From: Nonomuraea ceibae
GTDB lineage: Bacteria > Actinomycetota > Actinomycetes > Streptosporangiales > Streptosporangiaceae
Reading direction: 5' to 3'
Length of the DNA stretch: 64,000 nucleotides
NCBI RefSeq assembly: GCF_019396325.1
Contig: NZ_JAHKRO010000046.1
Span: forward strand, 1-64,000
Below the pieces are notes generated by a model. The model was given only the letters and a program-made list of their open reading frames with translations, did no database searches and was not told the DNA's origin. The stretch's first letter is position 1, and each line of letters starts with the position of its first letter. A program made the position numbers and the translations under genes. Positions 6,676 through 14,507 of the stretch are shown here, in pieces.

Positions 6676-7884
6676 ATGTCCACCAGACCCCGTGTGTCCG
6701 CACGGATCTCCGCGATTTCCGAGTCCGCGACTCTCGCCGTGGACGCCAAGGCCAAGGCGATGAAGGCCGCCGGCCGCCCGGTCATCGGCTTCGGCGCGGG
6801 CGAGCCCGACTTCCCGACGCCTGACTACATCGTCGAGGCCGCCGTGGAGGCCGCCCGCGACCCGCGCTTCCACAAGTACACCCCGGCCGGCGGCCTGCCC
6901 GAGCTGAAGCAGGCCATCGCCGACAAGACGCGCCGCGACTCCGGCTACGCGACGGACGCCTCGCGGGTGCTGGTGACCAACGGCGGCAAGCAGGCCGTCT
7001 ACCAGGCGTTCGCGACGCTGCTCGACCCGGGCGACGAGGTGCTCGTGGTCGCCCCCTACTGGACCACCTACCCCGAGGCGATCAAGCTCGCCGGGGGCGT
7101 CCAGGTCGACGTGGTGACCGACGAGACCACCGGCTACCTGGCGAGCGTCGAGCAGCTGGAGGCCGCCAGGACCGAGCGCACGAAGGTCCTGCTGTTCGTC
7201 TCGCCGTCCAACCCGACGGGCGCCGTCTACTCGCGCGAGCAGACCGAGGCGATCGGCCGCTGGGCGGCCGGGCACGGCCTGTGGGTGGTCACCGACGAGA
7301 TCTACGAGCACCTGACGTACGGCGGCGCCGAGTTCACCAGCATCGCCACGGCCGTCCCCGAGCTGGGCGACCAGGTGGTCATCCTCAACGGCGTGGCCAA
7401 GACGTACGCGATGACGGGCTGGCGGGTCGGCTGGCTGATCGGCCCGCCCGACGTCGTCAAGGCGGCGGCCAACCTGCAGTCGCACGCCACCTCCAACGTC
7501 GCCAACGTGTCGCAGATGGCGGCCCTGGCGGCGGTCTCCGGCGACCTGTCGGCCGTGGCGCGGATGCGCGAGGCGTTCGACCGGCGCCGCCGGACGATGG
7601 TCCGGATGCTGAACGAGATCCCGGGCGTGTTCTGCCCTGAGCCGAAGGGGGCGTTCTACGCGTATCCGACGGTCAAGGAGCTGATCGGCAAGGAACTGCG
7701 CGGGCGGCGGCCCCAGACGTCGGCGGAGCTGGCCGAGCTGATCCTGGAAGAGGCCGAGGTCGCCGTGGTGCCCGGAGAGGCGTTCGGCACCCCCGGCTAC
7801 TTCCGGCTGTCCTACGCGCTCGGCGACGACGATCTGGTCGAAGGCGTCAGCAGGCTGGGCAAGCTGCTGGCCGAGGCTCGCTGA
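6676..7884 (+). CDS. aspC: Aspartate aminotransferase-type PLP enzyme
   Basis: A 402-residue fold-type I aminotransferase of the class Ib aspartate aminotransferase family, exchanging an amino group between aspartate and 2-oxoglutarate via PLP. Seen in the sequence: IGFGAGEPDFPTPDYI, VTNGGKQAVYQAF, the substrate loop SPSNPTGAVYS, VTDEIYEHLTYGG and the PLP lysine in NGVAKTYAMTGWRVGW (Lys242). Length is normal. The ATG at 6676 has only a weak ribosome site. It is transcribed away from tRNA-Trp/secE and is followed by a perfect hairpin before the deaminase gene. Specificity beyond aspartate (for example prephenate) cannot be excluded. Confidence 0.92.
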   Translation: MSTRPRVSARISAISESATLAVDAKAKAMKAAGRPVIGFGAGEPDFPTPDYIVEAAVEAARDPRFHKYTPAGGLPELKQAIADKTRRDSGYATDASRVLVTNGGKQAVYQAFATLLDPGDEVLVVAPYWTTYPEAIKLAGGVQVDVVTDETTGYLASVEQLEAARTERTKVLLFVSPSNPTGAVYSREQTEAIGRWAAGHGLWVVTDEIYEHLTYGGAEFTSIATAVPELGDQVVILNGVAKTYAMTGWRVGWLIGPPDVVKAAANLQSHATSNVANVSQMAALAAVSGDLSAVARMREAFDRRRRTMVRMLNEIPGVFCPEPKGAFYAYPTVKELIGKELRGRRPQTSAELAELILEEAEVAVVPGEAFGTPGYFRLSYALGDDDLVEGVSRLGKLLAEAR

Positions 7885-7888
7885 CCCG

Positions 7889-7912
7889 CCACCGGCCGGC
7901 GCCGGCCGGTGG
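7889..7912 (+). terminator. Perfect GC palindrome between aminotransferase and deaminase
   Basis: A 24-bp perfect inverted repeat, arms CCACCGGCCGG and CCGGCCGGTGG around CG, 5 bp after the aminotransferase stop and 7 bp before the deaminase start codon. It should act as a terminator or attenuator. It may also occlude the deaminase ribosome binding site, so expression of the second gene could depend on the fold. There is no U-tract. Confidence 0.6.
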
Positions 7913-7918
7913 CAAGAT

Positions 7919-8944
7919 ATGGCGATGGCACGGTCCCTGCAAACCCTTCCCAAGGCCCATCTCCACCTGCACTTCACCGGATCCATGCGGCACACCACGC
8001 TGCTGGAGCTGGCCAGGGAGCAGGGCCTGCACCTGCCCGACGCGCTGGAGCAGGACTGGCCGCCCAGACTGCGGGCGACCGACGAGCGCGGCTGGTTCCG
8101 CTTCCAGCGCCTGTACGACATCGCCCGCTCGGTGCTCACCCGCACCGAGCACGTCTACCGGCTGCTGCGCGAGACCGCCGAGGACGAGGCCGCCGCCGGA
8201 TCGCGGTGGCTGGAGATCCAGGTCGACCCGTCCGGCTACGCGCAGCGCTTCGGCGGGCTGACCGCCACCCTGGAGCTGGTGCTCGACGCCGCCGGCCAGG
8301 CCGCCCGGTCCGCGGGCGTCGGCGTCGCCGTGGTCGTCGCCGCCAACCGCACCCGCCACCCGCTCGACGCCAACACCCTCGCCCGGCTCGCCACGCAGTA
8401 CGCCGGCCAGGGCGTCGTCGGGTTCGGGCTGTCCAACGACGAGCGCCGCGCCCAGGCCCGCGACTTCGAACGCGCCTTCCGCATCGCCAAACGGGCCGAC
8501 CTGCTGGCCGTCCCCCACGGCGGCGAACTGCTCGGGCCGCGCAGCGTGGCGCAGTGCGTCGACGACCTCGGCGCCGACCGGGTCGGCCACGGCGTGCGCG
8601 CCGCCGAGGACCCGTGGCTGATGCAGCGCCTGGCCGACCGGCAGATCTGCTGCGAGATCTGCCCCACCTCCAACGTCGGCCTCGGCGTCGCCGAGAGCGA
8701 CGCGGACGTGCCGCTGCGGCGGCTGTTCGACGCCGGGGTGCCGATCGCGCTCGGGTCGGACGACCCGCTGCTGTTCGGGGCCCGGCTGCTGCGGCAGTAC
8801 GAGCTCGCCCGCGACGTGCACGGGCTCAGCGACGCCGAGGTGGCCGAGCTGGCGCGCCAGTCGATCAGGTCGTCCGCCGCGCCCGAGTCCACGCGCAAGG
8901 AGCTGCTCGAGGAGATCGACGACTGGCTCGTGTCACCCGAGTGA
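7919..8944 (+). CDS. add: Adenosine deaminase
   Basis: A 341-residue zinc hydrolase of the adenosine deaminase family, converting adenosine to inosine in purine salvage. Metal and catalytic motifs are present in order: HLHLH at residues 14-18, PHGGE (catalytic Glu, Gly replacing the usual Ala), DRVGHGVRA and GSDDPLLFG. The HLHFTGSM start motif, where many family members have HLDGS, is one I recall from Streptomyces homologues. The start may be 7919 or the second ATG at 7925. The last codons overlap the convergent anti-sigma gene by 12 bp. Specificity for adenosine over other adenine derivatives is inferred. Confidence 0.88.
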   Translation: MAMARSLQTLPKAHLHLHFTGSMRHTTLLELAREQGLHLPDALEQDWPPRLRATDERGWFRFQRLYDIARSVLTRTEHVYRLLRETAEDEAAAGSRWLEIQVDPSGYAQRFGGLTATLELVLDAAGQAARSAGVGVAVVVAANRTRHPLDANTLARLATQYAGQGVVGFGLSNDERRAQARDFERAFRIAKRADLLAVPHGGELLGPRSVAQCVDDLGADRVGHGVRAAEDPWLMQRLADRQICCEICPTSNVGLGVAESDADVPLRRLFDAGVPIALGSDDPLLFGARLLRQYELARDVHGLSDAEVAELARQSIRSSAAPESTRKELLEEIDDWLVSPE

Positions 8945-9862
8945 ACGGGCCAGCTCCACCGCCCGCTCCATCGAGCCCGCGCCTTCCAGCCTGTAGCCGG
9001 TGTCCCCCACCTGCCACACCAGCGTGGCCGACGCCTGGCGCAACGGGATCTCCTCGCCGTCGTCACGCGTGAGGTGGCCCAGCGGGTGCTCGCCCGCCAC
9101 CCACCAGCCGGTGACGCCGTTCACCTCGACGTGCTCGGGGAAGGGCGGGGCCAGCTTCTTGAAGAAGTACGGGTCCACGGTCCCGTCGATACGGTCGAAG
9201 CGGATGCCGCCCGGCCAGAACATCGACACCACCCTGCCGTCGTCGGCCGTCGTCACCCGCTCGGGGGCGCCGAGAGCCCTGGGGTAGCCGGTCCGCACGT
9301 CACCCGGGGGGACGGTGCGCTCGCCCGGCGGCGTGGCCGTGGTCCGTACCGGCGCCGGGGGCTCGCTCCCCAGGCGCAGCTCGATCCCCGCCTGGCGCAG
9401 CACCGCCACCACGGCCTCCCGGCCCTGCGGCGTAGCCGCGCACACGGCCACCACGACCGCCACCACCGCGACGGCCACCCACCTCCGCCGCCCCCTACGA
9501 ACAGAGCGCCCACCACCGGACGGAACGCGCCCCGGCGTGGACAGCCGGCCCTCCTGAGGGGAGGGGGCCGCTGGTGGTGGCTCCCCGCCGCCAGGGGCGC
9601 GCCCCTCTTCGGGCGGGACGCTCCCGCCCACCGGGGACGGCCGGCCCTCCTGAGGGGAGGGGGCGGCCGGACGCGACTCCTCGTCGGGCGGGGCGTTCTC
9701 CGGCAGGGGGGCGGCCGGCGAGGAGGGGTGGTCGCCGGGGAGGGTGAGGCGGGCGTGGACGGTGGCGGCTACCTGGTCGGGGGGTGGGGAGGGGATGGCG
9801 AGGGAGTCGCCGAGGGCGCGCAGTTCGGCCTCCAGGTCGCCGGGGTGTTCAGCCGAGGCCAT
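8933..9862 (-). CDS. Membrane anti-sigma factor-like protein
   Basis: A 309-residue protein with a short cytoplasmic N-terminus (residues 1-45), a long Pro/Glu/Gly-rich linker (45-120), one membrane helix after RRGRRR (about 127-143) and an extracellular domain with PYFFKKLAPPFPEHVEVNGVTGWW. Its start overlaps the end of the ECF sigma gene by 14 bp, the usual arrangement for a sigma/anti-sigma pair. No zinc HxxxCxxC motif is visible, so the anti-sigma role rests on topology and context. The linker contains AAPSPQEGR twice, caused by a 24-bp perfect DNA repeat (9545-9568 and 9641-9664). Confidence 0.7.
   Translation of the reverse strand: MASAEHPGDLEAELRALGDSLAIPSPPPDQVAATVHARLTLPGDHPSSPAAPLPENAPPDEESRPAAPSPQEGRPSPVGGSVPPEEGRAPGGGEPPPAAPSPQEGRLSTPGRVPSGGGRSVRRGRRRWVAVAVVAVVVAVCAATPQGREAVVAVLRQAGIELRLGSEPPAPVRTTATPPGERTVPPGDVRTGYPRALGAPERVTTADDGRVVSMFWPGGIRFDRIDGTVDPYFFKKLAPPFPEHVEVNGVTGWWVAGEHPLGHLTRDDGEEIPLRQASATLVWQVGDTGYRLEGAGSMERAVELARSLG
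9545..9664. repeat. 24-bp direct repeat within the anti-sigma linker
   Basis: The same 24 bases occur at 9545-9568 and 9641-9664 (period 96 bp) and keep the reading frame. They encode the repeated AAPSPQEGR segment of the linker. This could be a slippage or duplication hot spot that varies linker length between strains. Confidence 0.75.
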
Positions 9863-10388
9863 CGCCCACCTCCCTCCTGAGCCGGGCCAGGCCGCGGTGG
9901 GTCCTGGACTTGACGGTGCCGATCGGCCAGCCGAGCACCTGGGCGGTCTCGGCCTCCGACAGCTGTAAGAAGTACCGGCACACGACGGCCCGGCGTTCCC
10001 GTTCGGGCAGGGCGCGGACGGCGTCCAGGAGCCGGGCCCGCCGGTCGGTGGCCACGGCGGCGCCTTCCGGGTCGTCGCCGCTGACCACGTCGGCCGTGGC
10101 GGCGAGCCGTACGGACAGCTCGGAGCGACGCCCGCGCGCCCGGGTCAGGTTGTGCGTCTCGTTGGCGACGATGCGCAGCAGCCAAGGCCGGAACGGTGAG
10201 CCGGGGCGGAAGGACGGCAGGTGCCGGTACGCCTTGACGAACGCCTCCTGGACGACGTCCTCGGCCTCGTCGCGGGCGCCGAGCAGGGCGGCGGTGCGGT
10301 GGGCGAGCGCGCTGTAGCGGGCGACCAGCGCCTCGTAGGCGGTCAGGTCGCCGCGCAGGGAGCGGGCGATGGCCTCGTCGTCGTCCAT
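9849..10388 (-). CDS. ECF RNA polymerase sigma factor
   Basis: A 179-residue group 4 sigma factor. Region 2 spans about residues 15-85 (DEAEDVVQEAFVKAYRHL, then FRPWLLRIVANETHNLTRARGRR) and region 4 about 110-165 (LPERERRAVVCRYFLQLSEAETAQVLGWPIGTVKSRTHRGLARLR). It would direct RNA polymerase to a small stress regulon and is probably held inactive by the membrane protein encoded immediately downstream, whose start overlaps its end. The target promoter is not recognisable here. Confidence 0.93.
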   Translation of the reverse strand: MDDDEAIARSLRGDLTAYEALVARYSALAHRTAALLGARDEAEDVVQEAFVKAYRHLPSFRPGSPFRPWLLRIVANETHNLTRARGRRSELSVRLAATADVVSGDDPEGAAVATDRRARLLDAVRALPERERRAVVCRYFLQLSEAETAQVLGWPIGTVKSRTHRGLARLRREVGDGLG

Positions 10389-10478
10389 GGGACAGTTCAG
10401 ATTTCATCGCATGGGCGGCCCCGGGCGGAAGGGCACTAGACTCGGGCCATTCCGCGAGCCCCTTAAAGGAACGGGACT

Positions 10479-11213
10479 ATGTCTTCTGGATATGACCGTG
10501 TAGTGCAACCGGCTGCCGGTGACGAGGCCCTGGAGAACCACCTGGGCGGCGACGAGGCGAAGAACTACCGGCAGTACGAGTTCGACATGGTCGCGCCGCA
10601 CGTGGGCCGGTCGATGCTGGAGATCGGGTCCGGGCTGGGCCACTTCGCCGAGCAGTTCCTGCCTCGGCTCGACCGGCTGGTGGTCAGCGACTTCGACCCT
10701 TACTGCGTGGAGCAGCTCCGCAAGCGGTTCGCGGGCCGTGACGACATCGACGTGCTGCAGTTCGCGCTGCCGGACGAGGTGCCGATGGAGGACAAGGTCG
10801 ACACGGTCGTCCTGATGAACGTGCTGGAGCACATCGAGGACGACGCGGAGGCGCTGCGGTCGCTGGCGCGGGTGACGCTGCCGGGCGGCCGGATCATCAT
10901 CTGGGTGCCGGGTTACATGCAGCTGTACGGGGACTTCGACCGCAAGGTCGGTCACGTGCAGCGCTACACGCCCAAGACGCTGCGCGCGACCGTGGCGCGG
11001 GCCGGGCTCGACATCGACGTGCTCAAGCCGATCAACATGCTGGGCGGCATCGCCTGGTGGGCGGCGGTGCGCCGGGGTGGCGTCGGCTACCCGGACCCGC
11101 GGCTGGTCAAGATCTACGACCGCACGGTGGTGCCGGCCACCCGGCTGATCGAGCGGTTCATCCGCCCGCCGTTCGGCCAGACCGTGTTCTGCGTGGCCCG
11201 GGTGCCGCGCTAG
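10479..11213 (+). CDS. Class I SAM-dependent methyltransferase
   Basis: A 244-residue methyltransferase with the SAM-binding signature SMLEIGSGLGHFAEQ (about residues 44-58), the acidic residue in VVSDFDPYCV, and motif III/IV DTVVLMNVLEHIEDD. The C-terminal half (YGDFDRKVGHVQRYTPKTLRATVARAG) resembles glycosyltransferase-associated methyltransferases of surface polysaccharide loci, but the substrate is unknown. AAAGGAACGGGACT precedes the ATG. The gene ends one base before the stop of the convergent permease gene. Confidence 0.85.
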   Translation: MSSGYDRVVQPAAGDEALENHLGGDEAKNYRQYEFDMVAPHVGRSMLEIGSGLGHFAEQFLPRLDRLVVSDFDPYCVEQLRKRFAGRDDIDVLQFALPDEVPMEDKVDTVVLMNVLEHIEDDAEALRSLARVTLPGGRIIIWVPGYMQLYGDFDRKVGHVQRYTPKTLRATVARAGLDIDVLKPINMLGGIAWWAAVRRGGVGYPDPRLVKIYDRTVVPATRLIERFIRPPFGQTVFCVARVPR

Positions 11214-12101
11214 TCACTTGATCGAGCCGGCCGTGAGGCCGCCGACGACCTTCCGCTCGATGAGCGCGAACAGGATGATGACGGGGATCGTGGCGATGAC
11301 CGAGCCGGCGAACAGGTTCTGCCAGTCGACCTGATACTGGCCGATGAAGGAGTTCAGCGCCACGGTCAGCGGCTGCTTCTCGGGCGTGGTGGTGAGCGTG
11401 AGCGCCACCACGAACTCGTTCCAGGCGGCGATGAACGTGAAGATCAGCGCGGTGATGACGCCGGGCATGGCCAGCGGCAGCGTGACCCTGAACAGCGCGC
11501 CGAAGCGCCCGTTGCCGTCGAGGAACGCGGCCTCCTCCAGGTCGCGCGGGATCGAGGCGAAGTAGGCGTTGAGGATCCACACGGCGAAGGCCAGGTTGAA
11601 GCCGCCGTTGACGAGGATCAGCGACCAGACCGAGTCGACCAGCCCGAACTGGGAGAACTCCCGGTAGATGCCGACGAGCATGGCGGTGGGCTGGAACATC
11701 TGGGTGATCAGCACCAGGATGAGGAACATGGTGCGCCCGCGGAAGTTGTGCCGGGCCGTGTAGTAGGCGGCCGGCAGGGCCACCAGCAGCACCAGGACCG
11801 TGGATCCGGCCGCCACCTGGAGGGTGACGACGAGGTTGCCGGCCAGGCCGCTGCTCCAGAACGTGACCAGGTTCGACCATTCCCACTGGGTGGGCAGCAG
11901 CGTCGCGTCGCGCAGGGACTCCTGCGGGCGCAGCGAGGTCAGCACCATCACCACGTACGGGAACAGGAAGATGAAGGCGATCACGTACGCGGCCGCCGCG
12001 ACCAGCGTCGTCTTGAGCCTGGGCATCGCGTGCCCGCCGCGCGGGGCGGTGCGGGCGTGGGAGCGTGGAGGCGCCGGGGGTGCGGTCTTGACGGCCATCA
12101 T
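11214..12101 (-). CDS. Sugar ABC transporter permease (second, MalG-type)
   Basis: A 295-residue inner-membrane permease with six predicted helices and the ABC docking loop (EAAFLDGNGRFGALFRVTLPLAMPGVIT, the EAA motif). It belongs to the MalG/CUT1 family, moving mono- or oligosaccharides with its partner permease and an ATPase. The ATG at 12099-12101 overlaps the upstream permease TGA by 4 nt, so the two are coupled. No ATPase gene is present; CUT1 systems in actinomycetes usually share the distant MsiK ATPase. Confidence 0.92.
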   Translation of the reverse strand: MMAVKTAPPAPPRSHARTAPRGGHAMPRLKTTLVAAAAYVIAFIFLFPYVVMVLTSLRPQESLRDATLLPTQWEWSNLVTFWSSGLAGNLVVTLQVAAGSTVLVLLVALPAAYYTARHNFRGRTMFLILVLITQMFQPTAMLVGIYREFSQFGLVDSVWSLILVNGGFNLAFAVWILNAYFASIPRDLEEAAFLDGNGRFGALFRVTLPLAMPGVITALIFTFIAAWNEFVVALTLTTTPEKQPLTVALNSFIGQYQVDWQNLFAGSVIATIPVIILFALIERKVVGGLTAGSIK

Positions 12102-12982
12102 GCCACCGCCCTGTTCCAGCGGGAGATCTTGAGGAAGACGGCGGTGATCACGAGCACCATTCCGAAGTTGACCACCGACATCGCGGCGGACTCGCCGATG
12201 TCGGAGCTCTTGAGGATGAACATGAAGATGGTCGAGGTGGCCGTCGAGTAGCCCGGCTGCCCGTGGGTCATCGCCCAGATGATCGGGAAGCTGTTGAAGA
12301 CGTTCATCACGTTGATCAGCGCGGCGACGGTCAGCGCCGGCCGCAGCAGGGGCAGCGTGATCGACCAGTAGGTACGCAGCCGCGAGGCCCCGTCCATCTT
12401 GGCCGCCTCGTACACGTCGGACGGGATCGTGGCGAGCCCGGCCAGCAGCGCGTACGTGGTGAAGGGCACCGACACGAACACGGCGACGAACACCAGCCAC
12501 GGCATCGCGGTGGCGGCCACGCCGAGCTGGTCGGCGTCGGCGCCGCCGAGCGCGTCGATGAGGCCGAGCTTCAGCCGGATCTGGTTGATCACGCCGACCT
12601 CGGGGTCGAGCATCCAGCGGAAGACGATCGCGGTCATCAGGACCGAGGCGGCCCACGGCGCGATCAGCGCCCACCGGGCCATCTTGCGGCCGGGGAAGCG
12701 CTGGTTGAACAGCTGGGCGAGGGCGAGCGAGATCAGCACGGTGAGCGCGACGACGGCCACGACCCAGATCACGCTGCGGACCATGATGTCCGCGAAGTCC
12801 TTCTCGGCGAACAGCTTGTCGTAGTTGTCGAAGCCGTTGTAGCCCCGGACGACGCCGACCCGGCTGATCTGCAGGAACGACGACCGGACCATCTCGATCA
12901 CCGGCCAGATCACGACGACCGCGATCAGCAGCACGGCGGGCCCCACCCAGGCGAGGGGCTCCAGGGGGCGCAACCTTCTCAT
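12098..12982 (-). CDS. Sugar ABC transporter permease (first, MalF-type)
   Basis: A 294-residue CUT1 permease with a basic start (MRRLRPLEP), six predicted membrane helices and the EAA loop YEAAKMDGASRLRTYWSITLP. It pairs with the downstream permease to form the translocation pore. The ATG at 12980-12982 is preceded by GGAAGG; the upstream in-frame extension is arginine/proline-rich and unlikely. It lies 70 bp after the binding-protein gene. Confidence 0.92.
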   Translation of the reverse strand: MRRLRPLEPLAWVGPAVLLIAVVVIWPVIEMVRSSFLQISRVGVVRGYNGFDNYDKLFAEKDFADIMVRSVIWVVAVVALTVLISLALAQLFNQRFPGRKMARWALIAPWAASVLMTAIVFRWMLDPEVGVINQIRLKLGLIDALGGADADQLGVAATAMPWLVFVAVFVSVPFTTYALLAGLATIPSDVYEAAKMDGASRLRTYWSITLPLLRPALTVAALINVMNVFNSFPIIWAMTHGQPGYSTATSTIFMFILKSSDIGESAAMSVVNFGMVLVITAVFLKISRWNRAVA

Positions 12983-13052
12983 GACGAACCTTCCATGACG
13001 GTACGGCCAGCGTCCTGGACGGGGACGCCGGCCGTACGGACCCACTGATGGA

Positions 13053-14321
13053 TCAGCTGGACTCGGCGGTCTTCTGCAGCTCGCCGAGGACCTTGGCGGG
13101 GTCGTCGGTGACGGCTCCGCCGATGGTCTGCTTGATCGCCGGGTTCAGGTCGGCCCACTTGGGGTCCTGGAAGGGGTAGAAGCTGGCGTTGGGCAGCGCG
13201 TCGAGGAACGGCTTGAGCTTCTCGTCGCCGGACAGCTTCTGGATGCCGCCGTTGGTGACGGGCAGCAGCTTGTAGGTGTCGCTGATCTTCTGCGCGGCGC
13301 TGCCGGTGTAGAAGAAGTCGAAGAACTTCTTGATCTCGGCGGCGTGGCCGTTCTTGTTGAACGCCATGATCCAGTCCATGACGCCGAGCGTGGTGTCGAG
13401 CGGGCCCGCCTTGCCGGGGATGGGCACGACGCCGTAGTCCTTCAGACCGGCCGCGTCGAAGATCGGGATGGACATGGGTCCGCCGTTGACCATGCCGACC
13501 TTGCCGGCGCCGAAGTCCTCCCAGACCGTCTTGCGGTCCTTGGTGCCGGGGTTGGGGGTGGTGAGGCCCTCGGCGACCATGCCCTTGAGGTAGGTGAAGG
13601 TCTCGACGTTCTGCGGGGAGTTGATCGCCCACTTGCCGGAAGCGTCCTTGTAGCCGCCGCCGTTGCCGAGCATCCACAGGAACGACTCGGCCTGGGCCTC
13701 CTCCTGGCCGAGCGGGAGGCCGAAGGGCTGGCTGACGCCGGCGTCCTTGAGCTTCTTGGCGGCGGCCTTGATCTCGTCCCAGGTCTTGGGCGGCTCGGCG
13801 ATGCCGGCCTTGGAGAACAGCTCCTTGTTGTAGAACAGGGCGCGGGCCGAGGACACGAACGGGATGCCGTACGCGGTGCCGTCGACCTTGCCGTAGTCGG
13901 CGAACTTCTGCAGCATGTCGCCGGAGACCTCGGGCGAGAGGACCTCGTCCACCTTGTAGAGGAGCTGGTCGGCGACGAAGCCGGAGTAGTCACCGGTCTG
14001 CAGGATGTCGGGCACCTGACCGTTCTGGATCATGGTGGCGACCTGCTTGTCGATGTCGTTCCAGTTGATGACCTGGACGTCGACCTTGATGTTGGGGTTG
14101 GCGGCCTCGAACTCCTTGACCACGCCGTCCCAGAACGTCTGGCCGGAGTTGGGCTTGCCGGGGCCGTCGCCGTAGTCGGCGGCGACCATCTTCAGCGTCA
14201 CCTGGCCACCGCCGGCCGCCTTGTCACCGCCTCCGGTCTCCGGCGTGCTGGAGCCGCAGCTGGACAGGACCAGCATGGTCGCCAGGCCGAGAGCGGCGCC
14301 GCCCACAAGTTTCATGTTCAC
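13053..14321 (-). CDS. Extracellular sugar-binding lipoprotein
   Basis: A lipoprotein of about 420 residues with a short signal peptide and lipobox LSSC, followed by a type 1 extracellular solute-binding fold: VTLKMVAADYGDG, FWDGVVKEFEAANPNIKVDVQVINW, YGIPFVSSARALFYNKELF and KTWDEIKAAAKKL. It captures a sugar for the two permeases downstream. I placed the start at GTG 14321 (VNMKLVGG) because GAGAAGG lies upstream at usable spacing; ATG 14315 and ATG 14354 are alternatives. The ligand is not determined by sequence, but the DasR-like operators upstream hint at N-acetylglucosamine or chitooligosaccharides. Confidence 0.9.
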   Translation of the reverse strand: MNMKLVGGAALGLATMLVLSSCGSSTPETGGGDKAAGGGQVTLKMVAADYGDGPGKPNSGQTFWDGVVKEFEAANPNIKVDVQVINWNDIDKQVATMIQNGQVPDILQTGDYSGFVADQLLYKVDEVLSPEVSGDMLQKFADYGKVDGTAYGIPFVSSARALFYNKELFSKAGIAEPPKTWDEIKAAAKKLKDAGVSQPFGLPLGQEEAQAESFLWMLGNGGGYKDASGKWAINSPQNVETFTYLKGMVAEGLTTPNPGTKDRKTVWEDFGAGKVGMVNGGPMSIPIFDAAGLKDYGVVPIPGKAGPLDTTLGVMDWIMAFNKNGHAAEIKKFFDFFYTGSAAQKISDTYKLLPVTNGGIQKLSGDEKLKPFLDALPNASFYPFQDPKWADLNPAIKQTIGGAVTDDPAKVLGELQKTAESS

Positions 14322-14432
14322 CGTCAGTACCGCCTTCTCGTGGGACGGTGTCATGCTGGTCCGTACCAGCTTCAGGACGCCGTCCAGGGGTTGGGAAGCC
14401 ACGTGTGCGCCAGAGTAAGCCCGGGTTCATCA

Positions 14433-14448
14433 ACCGGTCTATACCGGT
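14433..14448. promoter_or_regulatory. DasR-like operator 1, overlapping a -10 element
   Basis: ACCGGTCTATACCGGT is a near-palindrome resembling GntR/HutC-family (DasR) dre sites, whose core is TGGTCTAGACCA. On the minus strand it contains TATAGA, with TTCTCA 16 bp upstream. A bound repressor would therefore cover the -10 box of the sugar transporter operon. Confidence 0.5.
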
Positions 14449-14489
14449 GGGTCTCGGTTTGAGAACACTCGGACCACGGGTTTCGCACA

Positions 14490-14505
14490 ACCGGTCTAGA
14501 CCACA
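14490..14505. promoter_or_regulatory. DasR-like operator 2
   Basis: ACCGGTCTAGACCACA contains the perfect palindrome GGTCTAGACC and matches the published dre core except at one edge position. It lies 57 bp upstream of operator 1 (about five helical turns) and immediately after the stop of the acyl-CoA dehydrogenase gene. Two sites on one face of the DNA suggest cooperative repression of the transporter. Confidence 0.6.
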
Positions 14506-14507
14506 CG

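Noticed and set aside
7909..9072. Frame of about 390 codons overlapping the adenosine deaminase on the same strand
   Set aside because: Arg/Pro/Ala-rich out-of-frame reading of the deaminase gene with no domain.
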